Below are positions 8,476-16,449 of a DNA stretch of 64,000 nucleotides, piece after piece. The notes under the pieces were generated by a model, which saw nothing but the letters and a program-made list of their open reading frames with translations, was not told the DNA's origin and did not search any database. Origin of the DNA: Bordetella parapertussis (lineage in GTDB: Bacteria > Pseudomonadota > Gammaproteobacteria > Burkholderiales > Burkholderiaceae_C); NCBI GenBank assembly GCA_945901125.1, contig CAMDKD010000002.1, forward strand, positions 1 through 64,000. Direction: 5' to 3'. Numbering within the stretch: position 1 is the stretch's first letter; every line of letters starts with the position of its first letter. A program made the translations under genes and the position numbers.

Positions 8476-9517
8476 AGCGATAGATCTGCTGATCGTCCAA
8501 GTAGCGTTCAATTTCCTGCCCGAACCACAGGTAATGCAAATGGGCCAAAGCTTCGCCGATGGCAAAAGTCGTTTGATGCGCATCAAGTTGGCGCGTGAAC
8601 AATACAGACATGGCTTCCAATGCCGACAGGTTGTTTGCAGCCAACGCTGCTTTGAGTTCCTGCAAGCGCTTGTCATGGTGATCCATCAGCTGAGCAATAC
8701 GTTGATGCAAACCGGTGAAAGGCTTGCCGTGGGAAGGCAAAGTCAGGCAATCGGCTGGCAGGTGAGCGTATCTGGTCAATGAAGTCAAAAACAAACGCAA
8801 GGGGTCGGCGAGAGGTTCAGAGTCGTAAACGCTGATGTTGCTTGAAATTCGGGGCAAAACCATGTCGCCGCTGATCAATACATTCAATGCAGGGCAATGC
8901 AAGGCTATATGTTCAGGGGCATGGCCGTAGCCGCTGATGCAATGCCAGTCGTTGTCACCGATACGCAAGACCTGTGCATCCATGATGCGAACAAATTGGC
9001 CAGGCAAAGCCGGTACCATATGACCGAATTGCAATTTGCGGTCGCCTAAAGCTTCAAACACCACGGGATCCACCAGGCCGTTTGCCTTGAAAAAAGCCAC
9101 GGCCTGATCGCTGTGGCGTTCATCCGGTGTAGCCACCAAAGTACGGGCCGTGTGGTAATCGGTGGCGCTGATGAACAAAGGCACTTGCCAGCGCTTGCAC
9201 AACCAGTGCGCCAGTCCCAGGTGATCCGGGTGCATGTGTGTGGCCAGCACGCGCACCACAGGCAAGCCGTCCAGGGAGTTTGCAAAAATCTGTTCCCAAT
9301 GGGCGCGGGATTCCGGGCTGTCAAGGCAGCAATCCACAATGCACCAACCGTCAACCCCGTTGAAATGGTCGCGCAGCAACCACAGGTTGATGTGATTCAG
9401 GGCAAATGGCAAAGCCATGCGTATCCAGTAAACACCGGGGCTGAGTTCCAGCTTTTTGCCTGTTTCGGGCAGGGTATCGCCCAGCGGATAAGTCAATTCT
9501 TTTTCGAGCAAGTTCAT
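8444..9517 (-). CDS. MBL-fold metallohydrolase
   Basis: A 357-residue metallo-beta-lactamase-fold hydrolase, probably cytoplasmic. The metal motif HMHPDHLG is intact, with later ligands in DCCLDSP (core strand), SGYGHAPEHIALH and LISGDMVLP. It has a C-terminal helical extension (about 270-340) of the kind found in the BLACT-winged-helix/lactamase_B group. The ATG at 9517 gives a family-like N-terminus; the longer frame back to 9640 runs through the operator and the MerR gene. It is divergent from the MerR regulator and its promoter contains the palindrome, so it is probably a regulon member. A thioesterase-like role in acyl-CoA metabolism is possible but is inference. Confidence 0.85.
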   Translation of the reverse strand: MNLLEKELTYPLGDTLPETGKKLELSPGVYWIRMALPFALNHINLWLLRDHFNGVDGWCIVDCCLDSPESRAHWEQIFANSLDGLPVVRVLATHMHPDHLGLAHWLCKRWQVPLFISATDYHTARTLVATPDERHSDQAVAFFKANGLVDPVVFEALGDRKLQFGHMVPALPGQFVRIMDAQVLRIGDNDWHCISGYGHAPEHIALHCPALNVLISGDMVLPRISSNISVYDSEPLADPLRLFLTSLTRYAHLPADCLTLPSHGKPFTGLHQRIAQLMDHHDKRLQELKAALAANNLSALEAMSVLFTRQLDAHQTTFAIGEALAHLHYLWFGQEIERYLDDQQIYRFKPTAAMTHP

Positions 9518-9532
9518 GCGGACGTATTTTGC

Positions 9533-9561
9533 TTGATAATTGACGTTTACGTAAACGTTAA
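9533..9561. promoter_or_regulatory. Divergent promoter with perfect 16-bp palindrome (LiuR-like operator)
   Basis: The perfect palindrome acgtttacgtaaacgt lies at 9543-9558 between two divergent genes. On the minus strand a promoter can be read as TTAACG (9561-9556), a 17-base spacer, and TATCAA (9538-9533), with the palindrome filling the spacer. On the plus strand TTGACG (9540-9545) could be a -35, but no good -10 follows. MerR proteins bind such spacer palindromes, and the site resembles LiuR operators as I recall them. Confidence 0.8.
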
Positions 9562-9578
9562 TTGATTTCCCTGTCCTC

Positions 9579-9980
9579 ATGGCGACGCAATTCACGATCC
9601 GAGATCTGGCCAAAGAGTTTGATTTGACCACCCGTGCCATTCGTTTTTACGAAGACATGGGATTGCTGCGCCCTGAGCGCCTGGGCCCGGGCGGCCGAAA
9701 CCGCATTTACAGTTCGCGCGAGCGTGCCCGCTTGCGTCTGACCTTGCGCGCCAAACGGCTTGGCCTGTCTTTGATGGAGGCCAAGGACATCATTGACATG
9801 TACGACAGCCCGCGCGACACCGTGCCGCAGTTGAAAAAATTCATCGCTGTGCTGGGGGATCATCGCCAGCAACTAGAAAACCAGATGCGTGAAATTCAGG
9901 CTAATCTGGATGAAGTCAAACAACACGAAAAAGAAGCCAGACAATTGCTGAACAAACACAGTTTGAAAGCCAAGGCCTGA
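9579..9980 (+). CDS. MerR-family transcriptional regulator, LiuR-like
   Basis: A 133-residue regulator with an N-terminal MerR winged helix-turn-helix (FTIRDLAKEFDLTTRAIRFYEDMGLL, residues about 5-30) and a coiled-coil dimerisation helix (about 80-125). It has no cysteine pair for metal binding. Its sequence is of the LiuR type, which in proteobacteria controls branched-chain amino acid and acyl-CoA catabolism. A palindromic operator lies 20 bases upstream of the start. Carbonic anhydrase begins three bases after the stop, so it seems to head the long run to 19343. The effector is unknown; an acyl-CoA would fit the downstream genes. Confidence 0.88.
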   Translation: MATQFTIRDLAKEFDLTTRAIRFYEDMGLLRPERLGPGGRNRIYSSRERARLRLTLRAKRLGLSLMEAKDIIDMYDSPRDTVPQLKKFIAVLGDHRQQLENQMREIQANLDEVKQHEKEARQLLNKHSLKAKA

Positions 9981-9983
9981 ACT

Positions 9984-10640
9984 ATGCAAACAAAGCTGGA
10001 CTCATTATTTAACAACAACCGCGCCTGGGCGGATCGCATGAGCCGTGAGCGCCCCGGTTTTTTTGAAAAGCTGGCCAGGCAACAGTCACCCAAGTATTTG
10101 TGGATAGGCTGCTCGGATAGCCGGGTGCCTGCCAATGAAATCATAGGTCTGGATCCCGGCGAGGTGTTTGTGCATCGCAATGTGGCCAATCTGGTGGTGC
10201 ACTCGGATTTGAATGCTTTGTCTGTGATTCAATTTGCCGTCGAGCATTTGCGCGTCGAGCACATCATGGTGGTCGGGCATTACGGCTGCGGCGGCGTGAT
10301 GGCTGCTGCGCGCGGTATGCGAATCGGACTGGCGGATAACTGGTTACGCCATGTGCAGGATGTGCATTTGCGGCACCGTCAGCGCCTCAACCATTTACCG
10401 CAAGTAGAGTTGGAAAACGTACTGTGTGAAATGAATGTGATTGAGCAAGTGGGCAACGTCGCTTTGTCCAATGTCTTGCAGGACGCGTGGACACGCGGTC
10501 AGAAAATCAGCGTACACGGCTGGGTCTACGGTTTGAGCGACGGTCTGGTCAAGGATTTACAGGTCACCATGAGCAATTCAGAAGAAGTCGTCGAAGTGTT
10601 TCGCAATGGCTTTAAGCGCTACCCGCGCGCAACTTCTTAA
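9984..10640 (+). CDS. can: Beta-class carbonic anhydrase
   Basis: Zinc enzyme interconverting carbon dioxide and bicarbonate in the cytoplasm. The 218-residue protein has the beta-class ligands C43, D45 and R47 (IGCSDSRVP), H99 and C102 (GHYGCGG), and the conserved HRNVAN block at residues 64-69. Length matches E. coli Can (220). It sits three bases after the MerR gene and 12 before aceK. In this setting it would supply bicarbonate to the biotin-dependent carboxylase encoded downstream; that link is inference from position. Confidence 0.96.
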   Translation: MQTKLDSLFNNNRAWADRMSRERPGFFEKLARQQSPKYLWIGCSDSRVPANEIIGLDPGEVFVHRNVANLVVHSDLNALSVIQFAVEHLRVEHIMVVGHYGCGGVMAAARGMRIGLADNWLRHVQDVHLRHRQRLNHLPQVELENVLCEMNVIEQVGNVALSNVLQDAWTRGQKISVHGWVYGLSDGLVKDLQVTMSNSEEVVEVFRNGFKRYPRATS

Positions 10641-10652
10641 GGTCAGCGCCGC

Positions 10653-12470
10653 ATGTTTCCGCAACGACTCGACTCCACTGCTGCTTATGGCATTGCGCAG
10701 GCCATGATGGATGGTTTCAACCGGCATTACCAGTTGTTCCGCCAAGAGTCTGCCAAAGCCAAACAGCGGTTTGAAAACCAGGATTGGCATGGTCAGCAGC
10801 GTGCACAACGCGAACGCATAGAGTTTTACGATTTGCGGGTCAAGGAATGTTCTGCAGTGCTTGAAAATGAATTTCAAGCCGCGCAGCAACCGCCTGACAT
10901 CTGGCAGCAAGTGAAGTTGCATTACATAGGATTGTTGGTCGACCATTTCCAGCCGGAGCTGGCCGAAACTTTTTTCAATTCGGTGACCACCAAAATCCTG
11001 GATCGCAGCTATTTTCAGAATGAATTTATCTTTGTCCGTCCGGCCGTCAGCACCGAGTACATAGAAAGCGATGAGCCTGATGCCTTGCCGACATACCAGG
11101 CCTGGTACCCGGGCAAGGACAATCTGGTGGACATCATTGTGCGCATCGTGGCGCATTTCAATCTGGCTTGTCCGTTTGCTGATCTTGAGCGAGATGCGGC
11201 AGATGTGTTGCGCAATGTAAGGGCGCGGCTCGACCAATCAAAGTTACGGGCTAACTTTCAGATACAAGTGCTCAACAGTCTTTTTTTCCGGAACAAGGCT
11301 GCGTACATCGTCGGCAAGGTGATCAACGGTTTTGTTGAAATTCCTTTTGCCTTACCTGTGTTGCACAACGCACAAGGCCAGTTGGTGATTGATGCCGCCT
11401 TGTTCGGTGAAGATGATTTCCTGATGCTGTTCAGTTTTGCCCGCGCCTATTTTTTGGTGGACATGGACATACCTTCGGCCTATGTACAGTTTTTGCGCAG
11501 CCTGATGCCGCGTAAACCGCGTGCCGAAATTTACAACGCGCTGGGTTTGGCCAAGCAGGGCAAGACCTTGTTTTACCGCGACTTGCTTTACCACCAGCGC
11601 CACAGCACCGACAAATTCCGCATCGCCCCCGGCATCAAGGGCATGGTGATGTTGGTGTTTGACCAACCCTCGTTTCCGTTTGTGTTCAAGGTCATCAAGG
11701 ATTTTTACCCGCCGCAAAAAGACACCTCGCGCGAGCAAATCCAAGGCAAGTACATGTTGGTTAAGCAGCACGACAGGGTGGGGCGCATGGCGGATACGCT
11801 GGAGTACAGCAATGTTGCATTCCCGCGCGAACGTTTCGAAGACGAATTGATTGAAGAAATTCAAAAATTTGCGCCCAGCCAGATAGAAATCAACGTGCGC
11901 CCGGACAACGGCAGGCAGGAAGTCGTGCTCAAGCACGCCTACATAGAGCGGCGCATGATTCCTTTGAATATTTATTTGCAGGAATCGTTTGACACAGGCT
12001 TGGAAGAACCGCGCGCCAAAGCACAAATGGAACGCGCCGTCATTGAATATGGCAATGCCATCAAGGATCTGGTGGCCGCCAATATTTTCCCCGGCGATAT
12101 GCTGTGGAAAAACTTCGGCATCACTCGGCACGGCAAGGTCGTGTTCTACGATTACGATGAGATTGAATACATTACCGATTGCAATTTCCGCCGAGTACCC
12201 GTGCCGCGTAACGAAGAAGACGAAATGTCAGGCGAAATCTGGTACCACGTTGGTCCGCGCGATGTCTTTCCTGAAACCTTCGGCCCTTTTTTGCTGGGAA
12301 ACCCGGCAGTGCGCGAAGTGTTCATGAAGCACCATGCCGATTTGCTGGACGCCAGTTTCTGGCAAGGGCACAAAGAAAAAATCAGCCAAGGACATGTCCA
12401 CGATGTGTTCCCGTATGAAGCAGACAAGCGATTCGTGGTTCAGCGCGCAGCTTTGAACCAATCCATGTGA
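10653..12470 (+). CDS. aceK: Isocitrate dehydrogenase kinase/phosphatase
   Basis: Bifunctional enzyme that phosphorylates and dephosphorylates isocitrate dehydrogenase, diverting isocitrate into the glyoxylate bypass during growth on acetate or acetyl-CoA-yielding substrates. 605 residues, close to the usual ~580-600. The ATP-binding region is recognisable as APGIKGMVMLVF near residue 325, and the metal-binding region as VVFYDYDEIEYIT (near residue 495). In enteric bacteria aceK follows aceBA. Here it lies between carbonic anhydrase (12-base gap) and a thiolase (21-base gap), which suggests co-control with acyl-CoA degradation. Confidence 0.97.
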   Translation: MFPQRLDSTAAYGIAQAMMDGFNRHYQLFRQESAKAKQRFENQDWHGQQRAQRERIEFYDLRVKECSAVLENEFQAAQQPPDIWQQVKLHYIGLLVDHFQPELAETFFNSVTTKILDRSYFQNEFIFVRPAVSTEYIESDEPDALPTYQAWYPGKDNLVDIIVRIVAHFNLACPFADLERDAADVLRNVRARLDQSKLRANFQIQVLNSLFFRNKAAYIVGKVINGFVEIPFALPVLHNAQGQLVIDAALFGEDDFLMLFSFARAYFLVDMDIPSAYVQFLRSLMPRKPRAEIYNALGLAKQGKTLFYRDLLYHQRHSTDKFRIAPGIKGMVMLVFDQPSFPFVFKVIKDFYPPQKDTSREQIQGKYMLVKQHDRVGRMADTLEYSNVAFPRERFEDELIEEIQKFAPSQIEINVRPDNGRQEVVLKHAYIERRMIPLNIYLQESFDTGLEEPRAKAQMERAVIEYGNAIKDLVAANIFPGDMLWKNFGITRHGKVVFYDYDEIEYITDCNFRRVPVPRNEEDEMSGEIWYHVGPRDVFPETFGPFLLGNPAVREVFMKHHADLLDASFWQGHKEKISQGHVHDVFPYEADKRFVVQRAALNQSM

Positions 12471-12491
12471 ATTTTTATGAAGGAGTTATCC

Positions 12492-13673
12492 ATGTCAGAC
12501 CCGATTGTCATTGTCAGTGCAGCCCGTACGCCTATGGGCAGTTTCCAGGGTGACTTCGCCTCCCTTTGCGCCCATGACCTGGGCGGCGTGGCAATTGCCG
12601 CTGCGGTGGCCCGCGCAGGTATTGCACCGGATGCAGTGACCGAGGTGTTGTTCGGCAATTGCCTGATGGCCGGTCAAGGTCAGGCACCGGCACGGCAAGC
12701 CGCGTTCAAGGGCGGTTTGCCTAAAAGCGCAGGCGCTGTCACCTTGTCAAAAATGTGCGGCTCAGGCATGCGCGCGGCTATGTTTGCGCACGATATTTTG
12801 ACTGCGGGTTCGCAGGATGTGATGGTGGCCGGCGGCATGGAAAGCATGACGAATGCGCCGTATTTGATGTTGAAAGGCCGGGGCGGTTACCGCATGGGGC
12901 ACGACAAAATTTATGACCACATGATGTTGGACGGTTTGGAAGATGCCTATGAAACCGGTCGCTCCATGGGCACTTTCGGTGAAGACTGCGCAGCCAAATT
13001 CCAGTTCACCCGCGAGGCGCAAGACCATTTCGCCATGAGCAGTGTGCAGCGGGCCAAGGACGCCACAACCTCAGGCGCGTTCAGCAAGGAAATCGTGCCG
13101 GTCACGGTGAAAGACCGCAGCGGTGAGCGCGTGGTGTCGGTCGACGAAGGCCCTGGCAAAGTCAAGCTCGACAAAGTTACCAGCTTAAAGCCTGCGTTTA
13201 AAAAAGACGGCACCATCACCGCAGCATCCAGTTCTTCGATCAACGACGGCGCTGCTGCCATGGTATTGATGCGCGAAAGCACTGCCAAAAAACTCGGTTG
13301 CACACCGTTGGCGCGCGTGGTCAGCCACGCCACTTTCGCCCAGGAACCTGAGTGGTTTACCACCGCACCAATAGGCGCGACGCAACGCGCATTGGCCAAG
13401 GCCGGGTGGAAAGTCAGCGATGTGCAGTTGTGGGAAGTTAACGAAGCATTTGCTGTTGTGCCCATGGCGTTGATGCATGAACTCAAAGTGCCGCATGAAA
13501 TCGTCAATGTCAACGGTGGAGCTTGTGCGCTCGGTCACCCCATAGGCGCATCCGGTGCGCGCATCATCGTCACCTTGTTGCATGCATTGCAAGCCAAAGG
13601 CTTGAAAAAAGGCCTGGCGACCTTGTGTATCGGCGGCGGCGAAGGCACGGCCATGGCGCTTGAGTTGATCTGA
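12492..13673 (+). CDS. Acetyl-CoA C-acetyltransferase (thiolase)
   Basis: Thiolase of 393 residues that cleaves or forms acetoacetyl-CoA or a related 3-ketoacyl-CoA. The acylated cysteine is C89 (KMCGSGMRAA); the C-terminal motifs NEAFA, NGGACALGHPIG and CIGGGEGTA carry the His and second Cys. Start ATG at 12492 is chosen because AAGGAG at 12479-12484 gives an ideal ribosome site; the in-frame ATG at 12477 lies just before that site. It opens the four-gene acyl-CoA block. Thiolase could channel the pathway end product into acetyl-CoA, matching the adjacent aceK. Confidence 0.93.
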   Translation: MSDPIVIVSAARTPMGSFQGDFASLCAHDLGGVAIAAAVARAGIAPDAVTEVLFGNCLMAGQGQAPARQAAFKGGLPKSAGAVTLSKMCGSGMRAAMFAHDILTAGSQDVMVAGGMESMTNAPYLMLKGRGGYRMGHDKIYDHMMLDGLEDAYETGRSMGTFGEDCAAKFQFTREAQDHFAMSSVQRAKDATTSGAFSKEIVPVTVKDRSGERVVSVDEGPGKVKLDKVTSLKPAFKKDGTITAASSSSINDGAAAMVLMRESTAKKLGCTPLARVVSHATFAQEPEWFTTAPIGATQRALAKAGWKVSDVQLWEVNEAFAVVPMALMHELKVPHEIVNVNGGACALGHPIGASGARIIVTLLHALQAKGLKKGLATLCIGGGEGTAMALELI

Positions 13674-13685
13674 GACTGACGCAGC

Positions 13686-15293
13686 ATGAGCGCACTCATC
13701 TCCAATCTGTCAACCCGCTCCGCCGGGTTTGTAGCCAATGCGCAGGCCATGCAGGCGGCAGTTGACGATTTGCGTGTGCAAATGACGCTCAGTGCGCAGG
13801 GTGGCGGTGAGACAGCTCGCGCCAAGCATGTGGCACGCGGTAAGTTGCCGCCGCGCGAGCGCGTCGCCCTGTTGCTCGACCCGGGCACGCCGTTTTTAGA
13901 GTTCAGCCCGTTGGCTGCGCACGGCATGTACAACGGGGACGCGCCTGGCGCAGGTGTGATCGCAGGCATAGGCCGCGTCAGCGGCGTGGATTGTGTCATC
14001 GTCTGCAACGATGCCACGGTTAAGGGCGGTACGTATTACCCGATGACAGTGAAAAAACATTTGCGCGCGCAAGAGATTGCGCAGCAAAACCATTTGCCAT
14101 GTATTTACCTGGTGGACTCAGGCGGTGCGAACTTGCCTAACCAGGACGATGTGTTTCCGGACCGGGACCATTTTGGGCGCATCTTTTACAACCAAGCGAA
14201 CATGAGCGCGCAAGGTATTGCGCAAATCGCGGTTGTCATGGGCAGTTGTACGGCGGGCGGTGCGTATGTACCGGCCATGAGCGACGAAACCATCATTGTC
14301 AAAAATCAGGGCACCATTTTTCTGGGGGGACCGCCGTTGGTCAAAGCGGCTATCGGTGAAATCGTCAGCGCAGAAGATTTAGGCGGCGGCGACGTGCACA
14401 CGCGTTTGTCCGGCGTAGCGGATCATCTGGCAGACAACGATGCGCACGCGCTGGCCTTGGCGCGTCAAGCGGTGTCACGGTTGAATCGTTCCAAAACATT
14501 TGATACTGAAGTGATACCTGCCCGACCGCCTTTGTATGACGTGCAAGAAATATACGGCGTGATCCCCGTCGATACACGCAAGCCCTATGACGTGCGCGAC
14601 ATCATTGCGCGGGTGGTTGACGGCTCCGAGTTTCACGAGTTCAAAGCCCGCTTCGGCAGCACACTGGTCTGTGGCTTTGCGCATATCGAAGGCATGCCTG
14701 TTGGCATAGTCGCTAACAACGGCGTGTTGTTTTCTGAGTCGGCACAAAAGGGCGCGCATTTCATAGAGCTGTGTTGCCAGCGAAAAATCCCGTTGGTGTT
14801 TTTACAAAACATCACCGGCTTCATGGTCGGTCGCAAATACGAAAACGAAGGTATTGCCCGCCACGGTGCCAAGATGGTCACCGCTGTTGCCACAGCCCAG
14901 GTGCCCAAATTCACCATCATCATCGGCGGCAGTTACGGCGCAGGCAACTACGGCATGTGTGGTCGCGCTTTCAATCCGCGCTTTTTGTGGATGTGGCCGA
15001 ATGCGCGCATTTGCGTCATGGGCGGCGAGCAGGCTGCCAGCGTGCTGGCCACCGTCAAGCGTGACGGCATCGAAGCCAAAGGTGGCAGTTGGAGCGCCGA
15101 TGAAGAAGCCAAGTTCAAACAACCGTTGCTTGACCAGTTTTCGCACCAGTCGCACCCTTATTACGCCAGTGCGCGATTGTGGGATGACGGTGTGATTGAT
15201 CCGGCAGACACGCGCCAGGTGCTGGCGCTGGCTTTGTCTGCGTCCTTGAATGCGCCGATTCCGGAAACACGCTTCGGTGTGTTTCGCATGTGA
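13686..15293 (+). CDS. Acyl-CoA carboxylase carboxyltransferase subunit (methylcrotonoyl-CoA carboxylase beta type)
   Basis: A 535-residue carboxyltransferase (beta) subunit of a biotin-dependent acyl-CoA carboxylase. The two crotonase-like halves each show an oxyanion-hole motif: GSCTAGGAYVPA (residues 186-197) and GGSYGAGNYGM in the second half. The VDSGGANLP and FPDRDHFGRIF blocks are shared by methylcrotonoyl-CoA and geranyl-CoA carboxylases. It is 12 bases after the thiolase and 9 before the dehydrogenase; its biotin-carrying partner is at 16450. Leucine pathway use (3-methylcrotonyl-CoA) is the default call. The absence of adjacent hydratase and lyase genes leaves the substrate open. 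Confidence 0.9.
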   Translation: MSALISNLSTRSAGFVANAQAMQAAVDDLRVQMTLSAQGGGETARAKHVARGKLPPRERVALLLDPGTPFLEFSPLAAHGMYNGDAPGAGVIAGIGRVSGVDCVIVCNDATVKGGTYYPMTVKKHLRAQEIAQQNHLPCIYLVDSGGANLPNQDDVFPDRDHFGRIFYNQANMSAQGIAQIAVVMGSCTAGGAYVPAMSDETIIVKNQGTIFLGGPPLVKAAIGEIVSAEDLGGGDVHTRLSGVADHLADNDAHALALARQAVSRLNRSKTFDTEVIPARPPLYDVQEIYGVIPVDTRKPYDVRDIIARVVDGSEFHEFKARFGSTLVCGFAHIEGMPVGIVANNGVLFSESAQKGAHFIELCCQRKIPLVFLQNITGFMVGRKYENEGIARHGAKMVTAVATAQVPKFTIIIGGSYGAGNYGMCGRAFNPRFLWMWPNARICVMGGEQAASVLATVKRDGIEAKGGSWSADEEAKFKQPLLDQFSHQSHPYYASARLWDDGVIDPADTRQVLALALSASLNAPIPETRFGVFRM

Positions 15294-15302
15294 TTTTTTG
15301 AA

Positions 15303-16445
15303 ATGACCCAAATGAACCATATCTACCATTTACCCGAACACCAAACCTTGCGCGATCAAATGGCGCGTTTTCTTGAACGAGAAGTAGAGCCTTACGGGCT
15401 GGAGTGGGAAAAGACCGGCAAGGTGCCGCGCGAGGTGTTGCGCAAAATGGGCGAGGCCGGATTTTTTGGCTTGATGTATGACAGCGAATACGGCGGCGCC
15501 GAAGCGGATGCATTGACCAACCTGGTGTTTGCTGAAGCCTTGTCGCAGTCCACTTTCGCAGGTTTCATTGTCAGTGTGCTGGTGCACACCGACATGGCCA
15601 GTCCGCATATGCACCACGCCGGTACGGCAGCGCAAAAAGCCAAATATTTACCGCGCATCATCACTGGCGAGACCATCAGCGCGGTGGCCATGACCGAGCC
15701 CGGCGCAGGCTCGGATTTGTCTGGCATGCGCAGCACCGCCAAACGAGATGGTGACGGCTGGGTATTGAATGGCACCAAAATGTTCATCACCAACGGCGTG
15801 CATGCAGATGTGTATTTTGTCGCTGCCAAAACCGGCACCGGCAAACACCAGATGTCCATGTTCATTGTGGAAAAAGGCACGCCAGGTTTCAGCGTCGGTC
15901 GTTCATTGGACAAAACCGGCTGGCTGTGTTCGGACACCGCTGAGTTGGTATTGGACAACGTGCGGCTCGGACCCGAGGCCTTGCTCGGTGAGCAGGACAA
16001 AGGCTTTTACGCGCTGATGAAAAACCTGCAAACCGAACGCATCGCCTTGGCTGCCATGGCGATAGGCCATTGCCAGCGAGCGATTGAACTCACACTGGAC
16101 TATGTGCGTCAGCGCCAGGCATTCGGCAAACATCTGTGGGACATGCAACACATCCGCCAGCGCATCGCCATGCTGGACGCCAAGACGCGTTCAGCGCGCC
16201 AATTCATGTACCACTGCGCCTGGTCGGTCACCCAGGAACACGACATCGTGCAGGAAGTTTCTATGCTCAAGGCATTGACCGGCGAACTGGTGAACGAAGT
16301 GGTCGGCGGCTGTTTGCAGTTCTGGGGCGGCATGGGCTATATGCGCGAAGCGCCGATTGAGCGCTTGTGGCGTGATGCGCGGGTGCTGGCCATAGGCGGC
16401 GGTGCCACCGAGGTCATGCTCGAAGAAGTGGCCAAGCGCTACTGA
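15303..16445 (+). CDS. Acyl-CoA dehydrogenase
   Basis: FAD-dependent acyl-CoA dehydrogenase of 380 residues, introducing the 2,3-double bond in an acyl-CoA. The family signatures AMTEPGAGSDL and a C-terminal WGGMGYMREAPIERLWRD-type block are present. At the standard catalytic-base site (before G-T in medium-chain enzymes) there is G366. Instead E245, in TERIALAA, occupies the site used by isovaleryl-CoA and long-chain dehydrogenases. So the enzyme probably acts on branched or long acyl chains. Placed between the two carboxylase subunits, it should make the enoyl-CoA that they carboxylate. Isovaleryl-CoA or citronellyl-CoA dehydrogenase are both possible. Confidence 0.92.
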   Translation: MTQMNHIYHLPEHQTLRDQMARFLEREVEPYGLEWEKTGKVPREVLRKMGEAGFFGLMYDSEYGGAEADALTNLVFAEALSQSTFAGFIVSVLVHTDMASPHMHHAGTAAQKAKYLPRIITGETISAVAMTEPGAGSDLSGMRSTAKRDGDGWVLNGTKMFITNGVHADVYFVAAKTGTGKHQMSMFIVEKGTPGFSVGRSLDKTGWLCSDTAELVLDNVRLGPEALLGEQDKGFYALMKNLQTERIALAAMAIGHCQRAIELTLDYVRQRQAFGKHLWDMQHIRQRIAMLDAKTRSARQFMYHCAWSVTQEHDIVQEVSMLKALTGELVNEVVGGCLQFWGGMGYMREAPIERLWRDARVLAIGGGATEVMLEEVAKRY

Positions 16446-16449
16446 TGCC

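Noticed and set aside
10578..11237. 219-codon minus-strand frame inside aceK
   Set aside because: Antisense shadow of a clearly coding gene; arises from GC-rich codon structure.
12477..12494. ATG 12477 as thiolase start
   Set aside because: The AAGGAG ribosome site at 12479-12484 serves ATG 12492; starting at 12477 would translate the site itself.
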